Notes under the pieces: model-generated
Told to the model about the DNA's origin: nothing
The model's database searches: none
Seen by the model: the letters and a program-made list of their open reading frames with translations, nothing else
From: Synchiropus splendidus
Taxonomy: Eukaryota; Chordata; Actinopteri; Syngnathiformes; Callionymidae
NCBI RefSeq assembly: GCF_027744825.2
Contig: NC_071340.1
Span: 9,501,501-9,565,500, forward strand
Length of the DNA: 64,000 nt
Reading direction: 5' to 3'
Part shown: piece after piece, positions 1 through 48,310 of the stretch
Numbering within the stretch: the stretch's first letter is position 1
Layout of the letters: each line of letters starts with the position of its first letter
Made by a program: the position numbers and the translations under genes

Positions 1-93
1 GGCTGCAACCGATCACCTTCTCAGCAGAACACACGATGCGCTGCAGTCTGCTCTTGTCCCTGGAGGTGGCGCTGCTGCACCACACCCTGCAAT
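1..93 (-). mobile_element. Remnant of a non-LTR retrotransposon (LINE) reverse transcriptase, C-terminal part
   Basis: Read on the minus strand, about 28 codons without a stop resemble the end of the L2/Rex-type LINE reverse-transcriptase domain: an SRDKSRLQRIV block followed by AEKVIGCS, the usual 'R-LQRVV--AEKIIG' signature. The piece begins abruptly near 93 and runs off the left edge, as expected for a 5'-truncated LINE copy. Similarity is judged by eye; the exact family is not resolved. Confidence 0.6.
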
Positions 94-109
94 TAACATG
101 CCAAAACTA

Positions 110-745
110 CGGAGCCCAGGAAGTGACATGCATGTGTTTATTTTTTTTTTTGGATGTGACGTGCATGACTTTATTTTTTTCATCCCGAGATAACAGTTAT
201 CTCGATAATTTCTATCTCAAGATACAATTGTAAATGTCAGCGCATGCATAACTGCCACTTCTACTGTTGGTCAACACTGTCAGTCACTGTCTGCAAGTCA
301 GAATATTGCTGATGCCAAAGTCGCTGCACTTTTAACACTCGGATCAAGTGTCTTCTACTCAAAATGATACCATCTATGACTAAGCTATACGTATTACGCA
401 GCCCCCGTAGTATGGAGGTACGGTACAGAGGTGACATGCATGTGTTTATTTTTTGGGATCTGACATGTATGACTATATTTATAAATTATATTTTATAAGT
501 TTTATCTCATCATTACCGGATTTTGTGAATAAATCTCTATATAGAATCAGTGAGTCGTGGGAAAACAAGCGCCATGGACTGAGAGCGGGTGATCATGTAT
601 ATGGCTTAGTCACATATGGGCTTAAAGCTACTCATTCTATATTCTGGTATATTCTGAGATTCTAATTATCATGAGATAAAAGTTAACTTGAGATAAGAAT
701 GATCTCGAGATAACTTTTATTTCGAGGTACGAATTATCACAAGCT
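110..745. repeat. Cluster of palindromic GAGATAA-type repeats and a short direct repeat
   Basis: The string TGACATGCATGTGTTTATTT occurs at about 123 and again at about 432. Both copies are followed by a related TGACNTGNATGACT segment. Inverted GAGATAA/TTATCTC motifs lie at 186-230 and 665-745, for example GATCTCGAGATAAC near 701. This looks like decayed copies of a small palindromic teleost element. No coding potential was recognised. Confidence 0.45.
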
Positions 746-2990
746 GCATCTTAAGAAAGGTTGAAAAACACTGATATATAGAGGAGTGTACTGGTGGCTA
801 TGCAGTTGCTGAAGAGGTACGGCAAGTGGTTTTGTGGCTATTGCAGGCGTCTCTACAGGTGACGTGTTTATAGCGGTTGTGCTCACCTGCGAGTCTTTAC
901 ATCCAAGTGTGTGGGTTTATCCGTCAGCAAGGGGAGAGTGTCTGCTGAGCTCATGTCAGAAATAGAAACCAGCAGCAAACACTCTTCTGGATTTAAATCT
1001 GAACCGCAGGAGGAGATTGATTCCATCTATCTCTTTAACCATGTTAAGGTTTTTTTTTTTTTCCCTGAGCTTTCTCGGTTCTCACCAAGATGCTAATGTA
1101 GCGTTAACAAAATGAGCGCCATTAATTGGCTGCGAATTTAGCGCTTAACACCTCTGTCTGTCAAGTGATAGTACTCAGCGTAATGATCCTGGATTTGCTG
1201 TCAGGGAAATGCCAGTCATCTGAAGAAACCGACTGATGTCTTGTGAGGCTGTTGGACTCGTCCTTTTCATGGGTGTATTTTGGCTTTCTAAAGTGCCTTT
1301 ATGTTTCCTCAGTGCTATATATCTGTTATAGGAGGTTTATTATTTGTTCACTCATGTTCAACCGTGTGGATTTCCACATTTGCCACCTGTAATCCACTCA
1401 TAAGAGAGGACTTTTCCTGTTGTCTTCTTCAAACAGTCGTGACAGGGAAACTGGTTCCTTGATTTGCAGGTGGCAAGAGGAATCAGTATCGCTCCTGCAG
1501 TTCAGGTTCGCTGATAGATCTCTTCATAGATATCTTACATCAAAGACTTGCATCCTGCTGAGAATGACCGCCTCATAATCTGGTCCATTAGGTCCATGTT
1601 GGGCAACGAATGATCCGGCTTTCACCTCGGGCTGGAGATTTAAATTGTAAACGAGTGAGTACTTGCGGCATACAACGGAAGACAAAGTGTCCTGTGATGA
1701 GAATTGTGCTGTGAGCTACAGAGATATTTGTTTTCCTGTGGAAGTGACTCCTGGGAGTGTGACGCCTGGATGAGTTTCATCTGAGTGAATTTAAGAGCCC
1801 GAGTAATAAGGTGGAAAACAAAAGCAATGTGGGAATAGAAGGGAAGAGGAGAGCACAAACAAAAGATGCACCAAACACGAGGCAGAAGATTAAACTGATA
1901 CACGTCCTGTGTCGCTTCATTAGGTTCATGTTGGAAGACTGTAATGCAGAGCTCAGCGGTGAACCCCTTTTTTTCCTTGGGCCAAAGCCCGATTTAATGC
2001 CTGATAATTGGTTCACTGACTAATTGTTATGTGTGAAAGGAGGCTGAGCTTGTTGAGAAATGGAGTTTTAAGTTTTAACTGCCAACCTAGATGGCAGGAG
2101 TCGATTTGGGAATGACCCAGAAGCAATGTTTTGATCAAGTCATTTTAAGGGAAGTGCTGATTTTCAATGCCATGTCTCAAACCCGGATGGTCACAATAAT
2201 GAGGTCATTTTCTGAGCTAAGAGAGCTGAGCGTCTTTGTTTGTCAGCGCCGTGTGCAGCCGCTCTCAAGCTGAAGAGGCTGATAATGAAGCCAAACTATT
2301 GTGTGTGACTCTGATTTCATTTGTGTTTCACTTCTTAATGCTCCCCTCATCTGTGGGTCAGACTTGTTATTGTTATATAATTCATGAAATATTGTGCCTC
2401 CTGATTTCACCCTCTTGCATAAAGTCCAATGCGCCTGATGGATTGTTGTTGTCGGACCATTCTGATTAGCCACTCCGGCTATAGGTGGCATTACTCACCA
2501 ACATCAGCGGCGAGTGGGTGGATGACACTTACAGACAGGAAGACTTGTTCCCATCGGCAGCCCGGTGTCTGCTCTGTTTGTTTCTGTGTGATCACGGTCA
2601 AGCTGTAGTTTCCGATGAAATTGTTGATCCGTGAAGAGTCTGTGAACAAGAATCCGAAAGGCTCACTTTCCAGAAATGGTATTCCTGGAATACGGAGAAA
2701 AGGCTTAAGTGACTGCACTTCTTCTGAAGCTTTTTTATTCCTATTATTCAGATTAATTCCAGTCATTACCGCTGCTGAACTCGCAGGCTCGGCTCCGACA
2801 GTACCGCAGAGAGGAATGTTATGTCTTTTGGTGCGTTTCAAAAAAATGTTCAACCCCCCCCCCCTTTGTTTGCAATTTTTCTTTTCTGGAAATTCCTGCT
2901 GCTCGGATGTATTAGTCACAGCTTAATTGTGATGAGAGTGGCTGTCATATTTCAATGAGCGGATGCCACGATGGGGCCATTTCCAGATAT
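746..2990. other. Intergenic stretch, nothing recognised
   Basis: Open frames here are short and have no recognisable domain, splice-site pairing or codon pattern. A C-run lies near 2853-2864. I see no gene, RNA or clear mobile element. Confidence 0.5.
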
Positions 2991-2995
2991 GAGAT

Positions 2996-3292
2996 TTTGT
3001 GTGTGTGCGTGTACCTGGTTTGTCCTTGCTTGTGGGGACCAATTATTAACAAAACACCTCCTTGTTAGGATCATATGCCTTTTGTGGAGACCATTTGGCT
3101 GGACCCCACAAATCCAAATCTCAATTTGAGGATGAAGACGGCAAAGTATATGGGTCATTATGTTTAGTTTCAGTTTGGTATAGGGTCCTGGTTAAGCTTA
3201 GGCATTTGTTTTGGATGGTTCGGTTTAGGGTGAGAGGCTGGGGAAAGCATTATGAGCGGTCCCCGCAAAGATGGTGTGTGTGTGTGTAGGTG
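2996..3292. repeat. Teleost GGGGACC-type interspersed repeat flanked by GT tracts
   Basis: The segment starts and ends in GTGTGTGTG and carries GTGGGGACC, a matching GGACCCCACAAATCC, and a terminal GGTCCCCGCAAAGATGG. This GT-flanked arrangement of GGGGACC/GGTCCCC blocks is a frequent interspersed sequence in fish introns and intergenic DNA. No protein is encoded. The family name is not known to me. Confidence 0.5.
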
Positions 3293-4278
3293 CTTCTTTT
3301 TGTATCCAGCGTCACACAGAGGAATGATCTGGAACAACAGTCACATTATTGGTCCCTCCACCAGCCGAAATACTGCTTCTCTGTGAGGAGTTCAGTGTTG
3401 TCATTCATTGATTTTACAAGACAGTATGAGAGTAAAAATGTGTTGAAAGACACACAGTTGCTCGAACCTATGAAAGGAATCTTTTATTTATCAGGCTGAC
3501 CTTTTCTCCCCATCAGCATTATTGTTGCTGAAGACCGGTACAAGAGGAATTACATTTTCACTCTGCGTCTTTCGGTTCTTCAGGCTTGAAAATGAAGAAA
3601 GGAAATTCTCAAAGACTGACTCTGCCTGCGACCACATGCAGGGAGCACTTGTTTTATTCATGGGGCCGTTGGCCCATTTGTCTTTGCGGTGCCCTAATAA
3701 GAGAACACATATGCAGATTTAAAGGGAAGTAGAGCGCCTGAGTGAAGCAACCTGGTTCTAATGATGATATTAGCAAAGTAATGTTTTTGATGTTTGTTTC
3801 GTAGCGGATTATGTGTTACAGATTAAATCACGCATCATATATTCTGGAGAAGGGCTTAAGGAATGCTACTACTAAATCATATTATAAGCAGCCAAAACTG
3901 AGCACTGTGCAGCATCAACATTTTGTGAAGTTCTCTGAAGCATTCATTATTATTTAAGTAGTTTGAACTTGTTTTTGTTTTATTTGGCCTCTATTGGACT
4001 CGGCTAAAATGGTGATCAGAATTATTTGCAAACTTTGGAAAGTATTGCAGTAGCATGTGTCTGTGAATATATCATTATTGTAGCTGCAATTTCATTTGTT
4101 ATCGACAGAAAAAAGTTGGAAGTGTTTAATTCATATTATATAAAACTGTACTGTGTCTATACTTTGGCACGATTTAAATGTATCATCTTTGTTGTATCAA
4201 ATGTGCTGAAATAACCAAAGAGAGACTCAATGTCATCATGGGATGTCATTGTTAGAGGAGTCAATAGAATGTAAAGAA

Positions 4279-4779
4279 CAGAAGTGGGCAAAGTGAGGCT
4301 CGGGGGCCATATGCACCCCTTTGCCTGCACTAATGTGGCCCTCATGTGGTCAGAGTGAAACTCCAGATTGACTTTGAAATTGAGTTTTTCGTCATTCATT
4401 AGTATTCACGTTCTAAATAAAACTTTTTTTTTCTTCATTTTTATTTAATATTTTTTCCCTCCATTTTATGTGTTTGTTTCCCTTGGACTTTTCATAGATA
4501 CGTTGAAATATAGTGCTCTTTTTAACTGCATTTCTGGTCCCTCTGAGTAAACAATTACATCACATTTATTATTAACTTTAAAATAATTGAAAGTTTCATA
4601 GAAAGAGAATCTTGAAATGAATATATGCAGTTTTTCTTGTTCTGTTCTGTTCTTATTCTTTTGGCCGCAAAATGTAAATGAATTTCACTCTTAACTCTTT
4701 TCTTCTTGCCTTGACGGCCCCTCACAACAGTGACAACTGAAAACTGTGGCCCCTGATGAAATTTAATTGCTAACCCCTG
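4279..4779. mobile_element. hAT-like non-autonomous element
   Basis: The left end reads CAGAAGTGGGCAAAGTGAGG followed by a CGGGGGCCATATG block. The right end is ...GTGGCCCCTGATG...GCTAACCCCTG. These are the CAG-NNGTGGGCAA / CCCCTG ends typical of hAT (Charlie-like) elements. Candidate 8-bp target duplications flank it, GTAAAGAA (4271-4278) and GTATGGAA (4780-4787), matching at 6 of 8 positions. The interior is AT-rich without a transposase frame. Confidence 0.5.
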
Positions 4780-5126
4780 GTATGGAACATATTGGATAGA
4801 CTCCATATTGGCAGAATAAATATTTTTAATCGGCATACTTCTTTTAAGATGTTGGTAGAGGTGCGATAACATTGTGATTCCCAGCGGTCTTGGGTATTTT
4901 TCTTCCATTTCAATGCTGTCACCCTCCTCTGTGTAAACATTGGAGCGTGCTGTTTTGCACGCACGCCTTCAACATTTTCATTAAGCAGTGAGCGCATGAG
5001 GTTGTGGCCATTAAGAAAGGTAGTTTGGCATAGAACGCCCGCAGGCCAACCAGCAGTCCTTACCTCCCTGTGTGTGCAGCGATGGAGCGTGCGTGTTTGC
5101 GTGCTTGCCTCCAGCTCCGGCTAGAC

Positions 5127-5157
5127 TTCCTCCTCCTCCTCCTCCTCCTTCTCCTTC
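5127..5157. repeat. (CTC)n trinucleotide microsatellite
   Basis: An impure TCC/CTC run. It produces poly-Pro or poly-Leu open frames that I treat as artefacts. Confidence 0.85.
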
Positions 5158-6749
5158 TGTGCTGAGGCAGACGGCTCGCCCACAGCAGCACCAGCGCTCT
5201 GCCTTAATATGGTTTGACAGAGGAGCCATGATAACAGCTCTCGGTGCTCAACTGCAGCACAGAGTTCAGGTGGCACCGGGTAAATCACCTTTTTTCACTC
5301 ACAGCCATCACAATGTGACACAGAGGGGGCGCCATGGATGGACAAATATAAGTCGAACTGCTTTATTCTTTCAGTCTGCGTTATTTTGGATCCAGTTTTA
5401 AGAGCTTTTGAAAACTAAAATTATATTCCCTGGCAAACAAAAGCCCTCAAAGCTGCAATCGTTCTGTCAGTGACTAAGCTGAATGATGCGGGGTTAAATT
5501 CGCCAGCGTCTCCACCCGCAGTGACGCCCCTTTTCTTATCATTCTCTTTCATCTCAGCAAGTTTCCATCTTGCAGAATCCATCCTAGTTTATTTGCCTGG
5601 GTTCTCAGCGGGCGCCTCCTCACCACTGCAGCTCTTTCTCTAGTTCTGATTCTCACCCTACATGCGCCTTAAACATTTCCATATTCAAATGACTCCGCAC
5701 ATGGCTGAGTACACTTTGTACGGAGGTGGTTTTGCTGTTGAGAGACTTCAACCTTTCAGGAAACGGGGGTTCCAAATAGTCAGAATCCATTTCTCTCATC
5801 AAGCAAAGCTAAAACAGTTGATTTTTTCTTTCCTTCTGTGCATTAATCGTCAGGGAATAAAAGCTAAGCATACAGTTAAAATGGAAGTTGAGACAAATTT
5901 GTGTCGTACTAAATGAATTCCTGCTCACTCTGGGTGCAAATCCCGATCTCGCCACTAGGTGCCTCTCTGAGCTCATGTGCGTGAGCAGCTCCGCACTGCC
6001 GCAGCGCAGGTTGGAACCACTCACTTTTTATTGCTTTTTCTGTAATTTATTCTCCGCTCTACGCAATAAATCCTGCTAATTAAGACGTAGAGAAATATTT
6101 CATCATACATTCTCTGCTGTGAAAACGCATAGTATGACGATGCCATTAAATTGATGAAGAAAAGTAACTTAATCTCGATAAATATGTTAGCAAACTTATT
6201 TAGAATTAATGTAAAGGCTTAAAGAAGAGTGCTTGAGTTTCCAATAATGTAACTGAAATTCATTCAGCCGCTGAAGTTGTCGCAGGCTTGTCCCATGCTC
6301 TCCACCTTGCTGACAACGTCTTAACATCCACTGAATTAAATGGTCAGGAACAGCTTGACTGCTGCCTCCTCCTCATTTATTGTCACATTGTGACACACCT
6401 AGGAAGCTAATCCAGCTCAAGATAAAGATCAACACTCCTCCCCTTCGCTGCTCTCTTGCTGTTCGAGTCCTTGGTTTTCAGTTCACGACTGAAGCTGAAG
6501 CTACACTGCTACCTGTGTGTGCTACCTTGTCATTTAAAATGTTAATATCGTGTCAGAGCACGTCTTCAAAGGGAATTCCTGCTAAAATTAGACACCACCG
6601 GGAGCTGTAGGTCCATAAATAATATAGAAATGTACACAGAGTATTAAATATTAAATATTGGCTGTAGTCAACGGCGGTTTGCTGCGGCCTGAATGAGTTT
6701 CCTTTATTTGGATTTAACAAAAGCAGTCTCTTCACAATCAGCCGTTCAA
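5158..6749. other. Intergenic stretch, nothing recognised
   Basis: No conserved protein, exon-like block or structured RNA was recognised between the CTC microsatellite and the next repeat. Confidence 0.45.
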
Positions 6750-6850
6750 CCTCCATCCATCCATTGTCCAGCAAGTTTAAGTTGTGGGGGCAGCAGCCAG
6801 AGCAAAGAGACCCAGACTTCCCCCAGAAAGCTCCTCCTCTTCTGGGTGAA
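6750..6850 (+). repeat. Teleost 'CCATCCATCC...GTTGTGGGGGCAGCAGCC' interspersed repeat fragment
   Basis: The run CCTCCATCCATCCATTGTCC is followed by TTGTGGGGGCAGCAGCCAGA and then GACCCAGACTTCCCCCAG. This is the start of a very common teleost repeat that I associate with non-LTR retrotransposon 3' tails. Related fragments lie at 8555, 26868 and (inverted) 27235. Confidence 0.55.
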
Positions 6851-7871
6851 TCACTGTTGTTGTTTAATCAGTTTCGAACACAGAGCCCAGGGTTCAAGTT
6901 GGCATCTGTTCATGGGCCTTTCTACTTCTTTTTGAACGCATCTCCTGACACTTGTATTTCGTCAGCAATAATGAAAGCGCTTGTGAGATCCTTATAAAAC
7001 ATGTTTTTAAATAACAAATGATTTTTATACTGACATTGCTTGTGGAGAGTTCCAAAAGAATGTGGTGTCTGCTGTGTGACGCTCATTTTTATTCAACTAC
7101 TTCACTCACTACAGTTTGTCAGCTCATCTCTGGGACAGCGTTTTTGTATTTGCATTTGTATTTTGTATTTCATTTGATTTCTGACCATTAAGGCTGAAAG
7201 TAAAAATGAACAAGCTCAACCAGAGTTGAGGATTATGATGTGGTGTCATGCAAGCGTCCCCTTCTGGACTCCTCTGTCTAGTAGCATTCCACTGAGAAAT
7301 CACAGTAAACACGATCGTCCGGACAGAAGAGAATTTCTTTCCTCCATATTGCTTTCCTCACCATCAAGCAGTTGCCTCAGCAGTTAACACCTTTCCTCTG
7401 CTCCAAGCATCTCACATCCTTTTTGCATATTTCATGTCAGCACTCCGGCTCATTCCACTTTCCTGACAAATGCAAGTCACGTGCGCAGTGGCACACGACT
7501 AAAGAGTGCAACGCAATGAACAGTCTGCTGATAAGAGAAATGTCCAGAGATACTATGATGCTATTACACTCAGAAATACTTAACTCTTTTAAAGTCACAT
7601 GTTTGACTGTAACTGGCTTGTAATTGATATTTAATATTCGTGATTAACTGCATGTGATTCAAGTCCAGTGCTGTTTTAGATTACATTATATTAGATTAGG
7701 CTGCCTATATTGTTCCCACAATGGGGATTTTTTTTGTAAAACATTCTGCAGCTTGAACTATATTGCTTTGCCAGACACAGTGCTTGAGAACTGAAATAAA
7801 AGTTATTTATTTATTTATTTGCAAAGCTCTCGACGATGGGTTTTGTTAAATACAATTTCCCCACTCATTAT

Positions 7872-8515
7872 TTAAAATTAAGGGTGGGATTCGATAAAAA
7901 AAAAAAAATGAATCTAGTTAATAGAGAATTTGTGATTAATTAATCTCAATTAAACACAGTTTAATGGTGTAAGAGTATTTGCCAAAAGAAGCCACATTTT
8001 TCAATTTTAATGAATTTGGCATATTACTGAATCAAATGATGGACCCATAGATACATTTAAACAACAAAATATTGATTATTTTGCATCAGTTCGACAACAG
8101 AACAATAAATCACGATGGTGGCTATATTCAAGTTTTTATATCACCTTATTTAAACTGAAGCTCGTTTTATGTCTTGAAAATATTTGTATAAGAATTTGAA
8201 TTTTAAAAGAATTTCAAGTACATTCAGAGTAGTGGAAACCCTGGCCATTGTGTAGCGAACAACATCCCTGAACAAAAGCAAACAGATGCTTTTGTTTGCT
8301 TTTGTTCAGGGATTCCTCCATGTTTGTTGTTGTTGTTATCATCCTAGCTGCGACGTGTCTTGTGCAGCAGTGTGATCAGTGGACCAGGAACTCCTGCACT
8401 TACAAAGGTTCCCTGTTGTCTGGAGAGCAAACTGTTACAATTAATGATTTTTTTGGAATTAACTAATTGTAATAATGTTGTAATTAATTAATCGTAATTA
8501 ACTCGTCATTTTTAA
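7872..8515. mobile_element. Degenerate DNA-transposon-like element with TTAATTAAT ends
   Basis: The left part, GGGTGGGATTCGATAAAA followed by repeated ATTAATTAATCTCAATTAA, is echoed in inverse near the right end by TGTAATTAATTAATCGTAA. The whole looks like a known teleost non-autonomous element with AT-rich subterminal repeats. A strong hairpin at 8265-8312 sits inside it. No transposase frame is present. Confidence 0.45.
8265..8312. repeat. Perfect 19-bp inverted repeat (hairpin) with 10-nt loop
   Basis: TCCCTGAACAAAAGCAAAC (8265-8283) is repeated as its exact reverse complement at 8294-8312. The spacer is AGATGCTTTT. Confidence 0.9.
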
Positions 8516-8554
8516 AGTGGCTTACAGGACGTAGGATCCACCCATATGTTTTCT

Positions 8555-8740
8555 TCTAGTGCTGTCGGGTTGTGGGGGCAACAGCCAAAGTCAAGAGGCC
8601 CAGATTTCACGCTACCCTATAAGTCACAGTACACAGGTTGACTCCTCCCTGTTAGACAAGCCTACAACACCTGACTCCAGGTCCACCCTTAGATGTTGTT
8701 CTGTCCCATCTCTAAGAGAGAGTCAGGTCTGTTACAAGGG
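8555..8740 (+). repeat. Second fragment of the GTTGTGGGGGCA(A/G)CAGCC teleost repeat
   Basis: GGGTTGTGGGGGCAACAGCC followed by AAGAGGCCCAGATTTC aligns by eye with the repeat at 6750. The downstream part (ACTCCTCCCTGTTAGACAAG and beyond) is diverged. Confidence 0.45.
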
Positions 8741-8949
8741 TATAGGAATTAAAAATCAAGTTTGTGGTCAGAATTGTTGGAGGCACTTAGAGCTGTAGCA
8801 GCAACATCAGCTAATCCTTCCATGGCAACATGGGATGATGTCACACCCTTCTCTTTGTTTGCGCATCTATGACTTGAGTTTGTTTCCTGCTTCCGTTCGA
8901 ATGATTTATTCAGTTCCATGTCCCATTTATCCCGCGGAGGAACCGTGAG

Positions 8950-9569
8950 ATGACTTGTTTGTTGATATTCTGCCAGCGCTTGGATGGCTGTGGTGAGGCT
9001 GTTCGCATCATGTGGAGTCGCAGTCGCGCGCCTCAGGTGTGGCGCCTGTAGTGGTCATGCAAACGCGGTGCGTTTAAGGACCTCCCTCTGATTTGGCTGC
9101 AAGTCTCGTGTTTCAGCGGGTCGTGTCTGATAATCAAAACAATCTCGGATCGTGGATGATGATGTGCTCATCCTACCGCGTGACACCACGAACCCTGAAA
9201 TGAATTGATTTCTGGGATGTGAATCACCTCCTTGGTTAATAACCCAATTGTGGTGCTGGAAAACACTCGCGCGGTGGTCACGCCTGATCCACCGTGGAAG
9301 TTATGTAAGACCAGGAGAAGGTCCTCGCTGCGTGGACGTGAACATCGTGACGACGCGTGAATCTCACGGACGCGCGGGAAGATCTCAGAGATGGAGGCGC
9401 GCTGGAAAAGCAGGAGACACGCCGGAGCCCTGCTCATTTTGCCACCGCTTTCTCCCTGATGCGCCACGGTGGGAGCGCTCCCCCGCCCGCGTCTGCTCGA
9501 GTGAGACGGGGGATGCGGTGCTCCCAACTCTGACTGATTCCGCGGAGAAGGAAGGGGGATATTCTCGAC
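8950..9569 (+). promoter_or_regulatory. kcnt1: kcnt1 promoter and 5' leader, CpG-rich
   Basis: CpG density rises sharply from about 9000 to 9560, with blocks such as GTCGCGCGCC and GACGCGCGGG, and drops back in intron 1. This is the expected CpG-island-like start of a neuronal gene. I cannot place the transcription start. An in-frame TGA at 9531-9533 precedes the ATG at 9570, so no longer N terminus exists on this exon. A 22-codon uORF (9391-9459) would lie in a leader that begins upstream of it. Confidence 0.55.
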
Positions 9570-45810
<36,241 letters not shown>

Positions 45811-48310
45811 AACTCACCGAGACCCTCTTCACCATGACCCTTAAACCTCCTGCACCGGTGGGCCGAGCTCACACGGGTGACTGCTGTAAACGCTGTTCCG
45901 GGGCGGCGCCAGAAGAGCCGCGCCGCCGTGAGAGGATGCATGAAGAGTGCCTCGTCGTCAAGCCCCGCCCCCCCTCGCACATGTACACAATCAGAGCGGA
46001 TGCTGGCGGCGGTCACATGGACATGTGACATCACTTGACTTCCTGTTTGAAGTTTTCAAACAGTTGCCAGTTTCTTCATTTGTCACGACAATTGGAGGGT
46101 GTGTTGCCTGACCAGAGTCTGCGGCCATAGACACGTTCATGTCCGTCTGAGTTGTGGAAAACAAGTGACGTTATCTATTTATTTATTTATTTCACTATTC
46201 TCAGTGTTTACAACCATTGTCGGGTTTATTTATTTGTAAATATATGGAAGGCATTCGCGCGTCAGGTGCCATTCTCGTTGATTTTGTGGTGAGCAGTATT
46301 TTTGTTCTGACCCAGAGCCGCCGACTTCTTCGCGACTCTCAGAGCAAGCGACTGATCCTGACTTTGGGGATCTACCCGACAGTATGAACAGTCAGAGCCC
46401 TCGTGCACCAGTTACGGAGAAAGACGTCCGCTTTCCAAACATTGATATTTGAGTCCAGAGGAAGTGACTTGAAAAGTGAAGACTCGGGGTTAAGTTTCCG
46501 TCATGACGGACGTGATGAGGTTTGTGCTCAAGTCGAGATGAATCATTCGCTCCAGTCATTATTCACTCCCTGCCTTTGTATCAAATTTCTTACAGCCTAT
46601 AATTCCATTCACCTCTAGCCAAAACCTGCTATCGTGACACCCTTCAGTCCCAAAAGTGGCCCTGGTACTCTGGTGACCGGGATCAGGATAATCGGACCAG
46701 AGATCTCACTGGGGTTTATAAAGTGACCCCCACACCGTTCTCAGTCCCCACATCCAACTGCTACGTCATGAATCAAGCTTGTTTTTAAAGTCACTGGTGG
46801 GTATCACCGTCCTTCAGAATTGAAAGAAGTAAGGGCTAACTGTTGTTCTGTTATCGTAACATAGTCAGAACCGGGTCGGAGCAGGGGGAATCATCAGTAC
46901 ACTTGATCTGGGAGACACAATGTTGGAGTGAAGAACAGATAAAGAGACGTTTACTTCCAGAAAAACCATGCAAACAAATGGTGGATGTTTCTAGAATATT
47001 TGTAAACATAAGCTGAGCTGTTCTACTCATGACACAGCTGTTGACAATGATACTATTACAAATGTATGAGGATGCTTTCACTCAGACTCATAATGTTTAA
47101 CATGTTTCTTTGACTGACTTTTGAAAATCACCACACACAAGTCAGTTTTAAGGTAGAAAATAATGTCTTTTAACATCAAACCAATAACGATTTATTGATT
47201 TGTCTTACCTGCATTTGAAACTGAAACTCCAAACTATGATATGTTTACATAAATACGTCTTTCGACATGACCCACAATCTTGTGCCAAAGTGACTCAACA
47301 GCGCCCCCAAAAGCTTCTGCAGTGCAGTGCACCTGCGAAAATACACACGTACATTCAAGTTTGTGTTCATTCAAGATATGAAGCTAATAAGCTTTGGGAC
47401 TAATTTCCCCTTCATATAGAGATCAGATCTTCCAGGTCTGACACCTCAGTCTGCGCCGAAGGTTCTACGGGTTTTTGACTGAATAGCGCCACCTGCTGAA
47501 CTGCATCAGCCCATAAACACATTGCATCACTGTCAGGATGGAAACAGGTGGAGAGACTTGAGGCTAAGTTGACTGCCACCAACCCAAACTGCCAAACCCT
47601 CATCCTCATCGGCCGCATGTCGGGTCAAGGCTCTGGACGGTGTCGAATCAGTAGCAGTTCTTTTTGCACATGTTTGCGTTTCCGGCCTGAACAGTGTTGT
47701 GTCTTTCTTTTGGGCTCCATCACTGTAAATAGTGACTTTCTATACAAAGCCGTTTCAGTTCTGTTGGCTCGTGCAGAGGCGTCCAACTATTTTTGCACTA
47801 AACTCCGCAGAGGTTTTTAACATTGAACAGCATGGCCCTTTAATCCGAAGCACACAGTATTCACAGTATTCTCTCGCTCCTGCGTCGTCCATCTGCTACA
47901 TCTCATGAAGAACCAAGTGCTTCATCGAGTCTCCACCAGACATCCAACAGTTAAAGGTCACTCAGCGTCTTCCTGACTCGGAACATTCCACCGTGACCCA
48001 GGTCTAACAAACGCACACAGGCATGTCAAACACACAACCGCATGTTTACCGGTCTGCAGCTTGATCTCCGGACGTTTTCGTGTCTACAACTTAAAAAAGA
48101 AGAACCGAAGGGAGCGGGAGGTTTGTTGGTGTGGCGGCGGGAAACGTGCATGTGACTCCATGTTGTGAGTTGTCGCTTCCGCGGTTTAACTTTGGTGTCA
48201 AAAGGCAGGACTGCTCCATTTTGTACGATTTCTTACGAGAGGCTTCGACATTTCAAATATGAACAAATAAATGCTGCATGCAGCCAAAACATGAAGACTT
48301 GTTTTCAGTG
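45811..48310 (+). promoter_or_regulatory. kcnt1: kcnt1 3' UTR (inferred) with AU-rich and Pumilio-type motifs
   Basis: The first well-placed AATAAA after the stop is at 48266-48271, followed by a T/GT-rich stretch (TTGTTTTCAGTGTCGTTTTT), so a roughly 2.5-kb 3' UTR is inferred. It holds TATTTATTTATTTATTTC (46176-46193), an overlapping AUUUA element, and two UGUAAAUA Pumilio-consensus sites at 46235-46242 and 47724-47731. Confidence 0.5.
48266..48271 (+). terminator. kcnt1: Candidate kcnt1 polyadenylation signal AATAAA
   Basis: AATAAA in GAACAAATAAATGC, with a T/GT-rich element 30-45 nt downstream. Confidence 0.45.

Noticed and set aside
2491..2926. Overlapping open frames of 103 and 142 codons on both strands
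   Set aside because: No family resemblance, no splice context, and both strands open over the same bases, as in chance ORFs.
5072..5401. Poly-Pro frame and a 27-codon poly-Leu ORF near 5081
   Set aside because: Both are translations of the (CTC)n microsatellite, with no conserved flanks.
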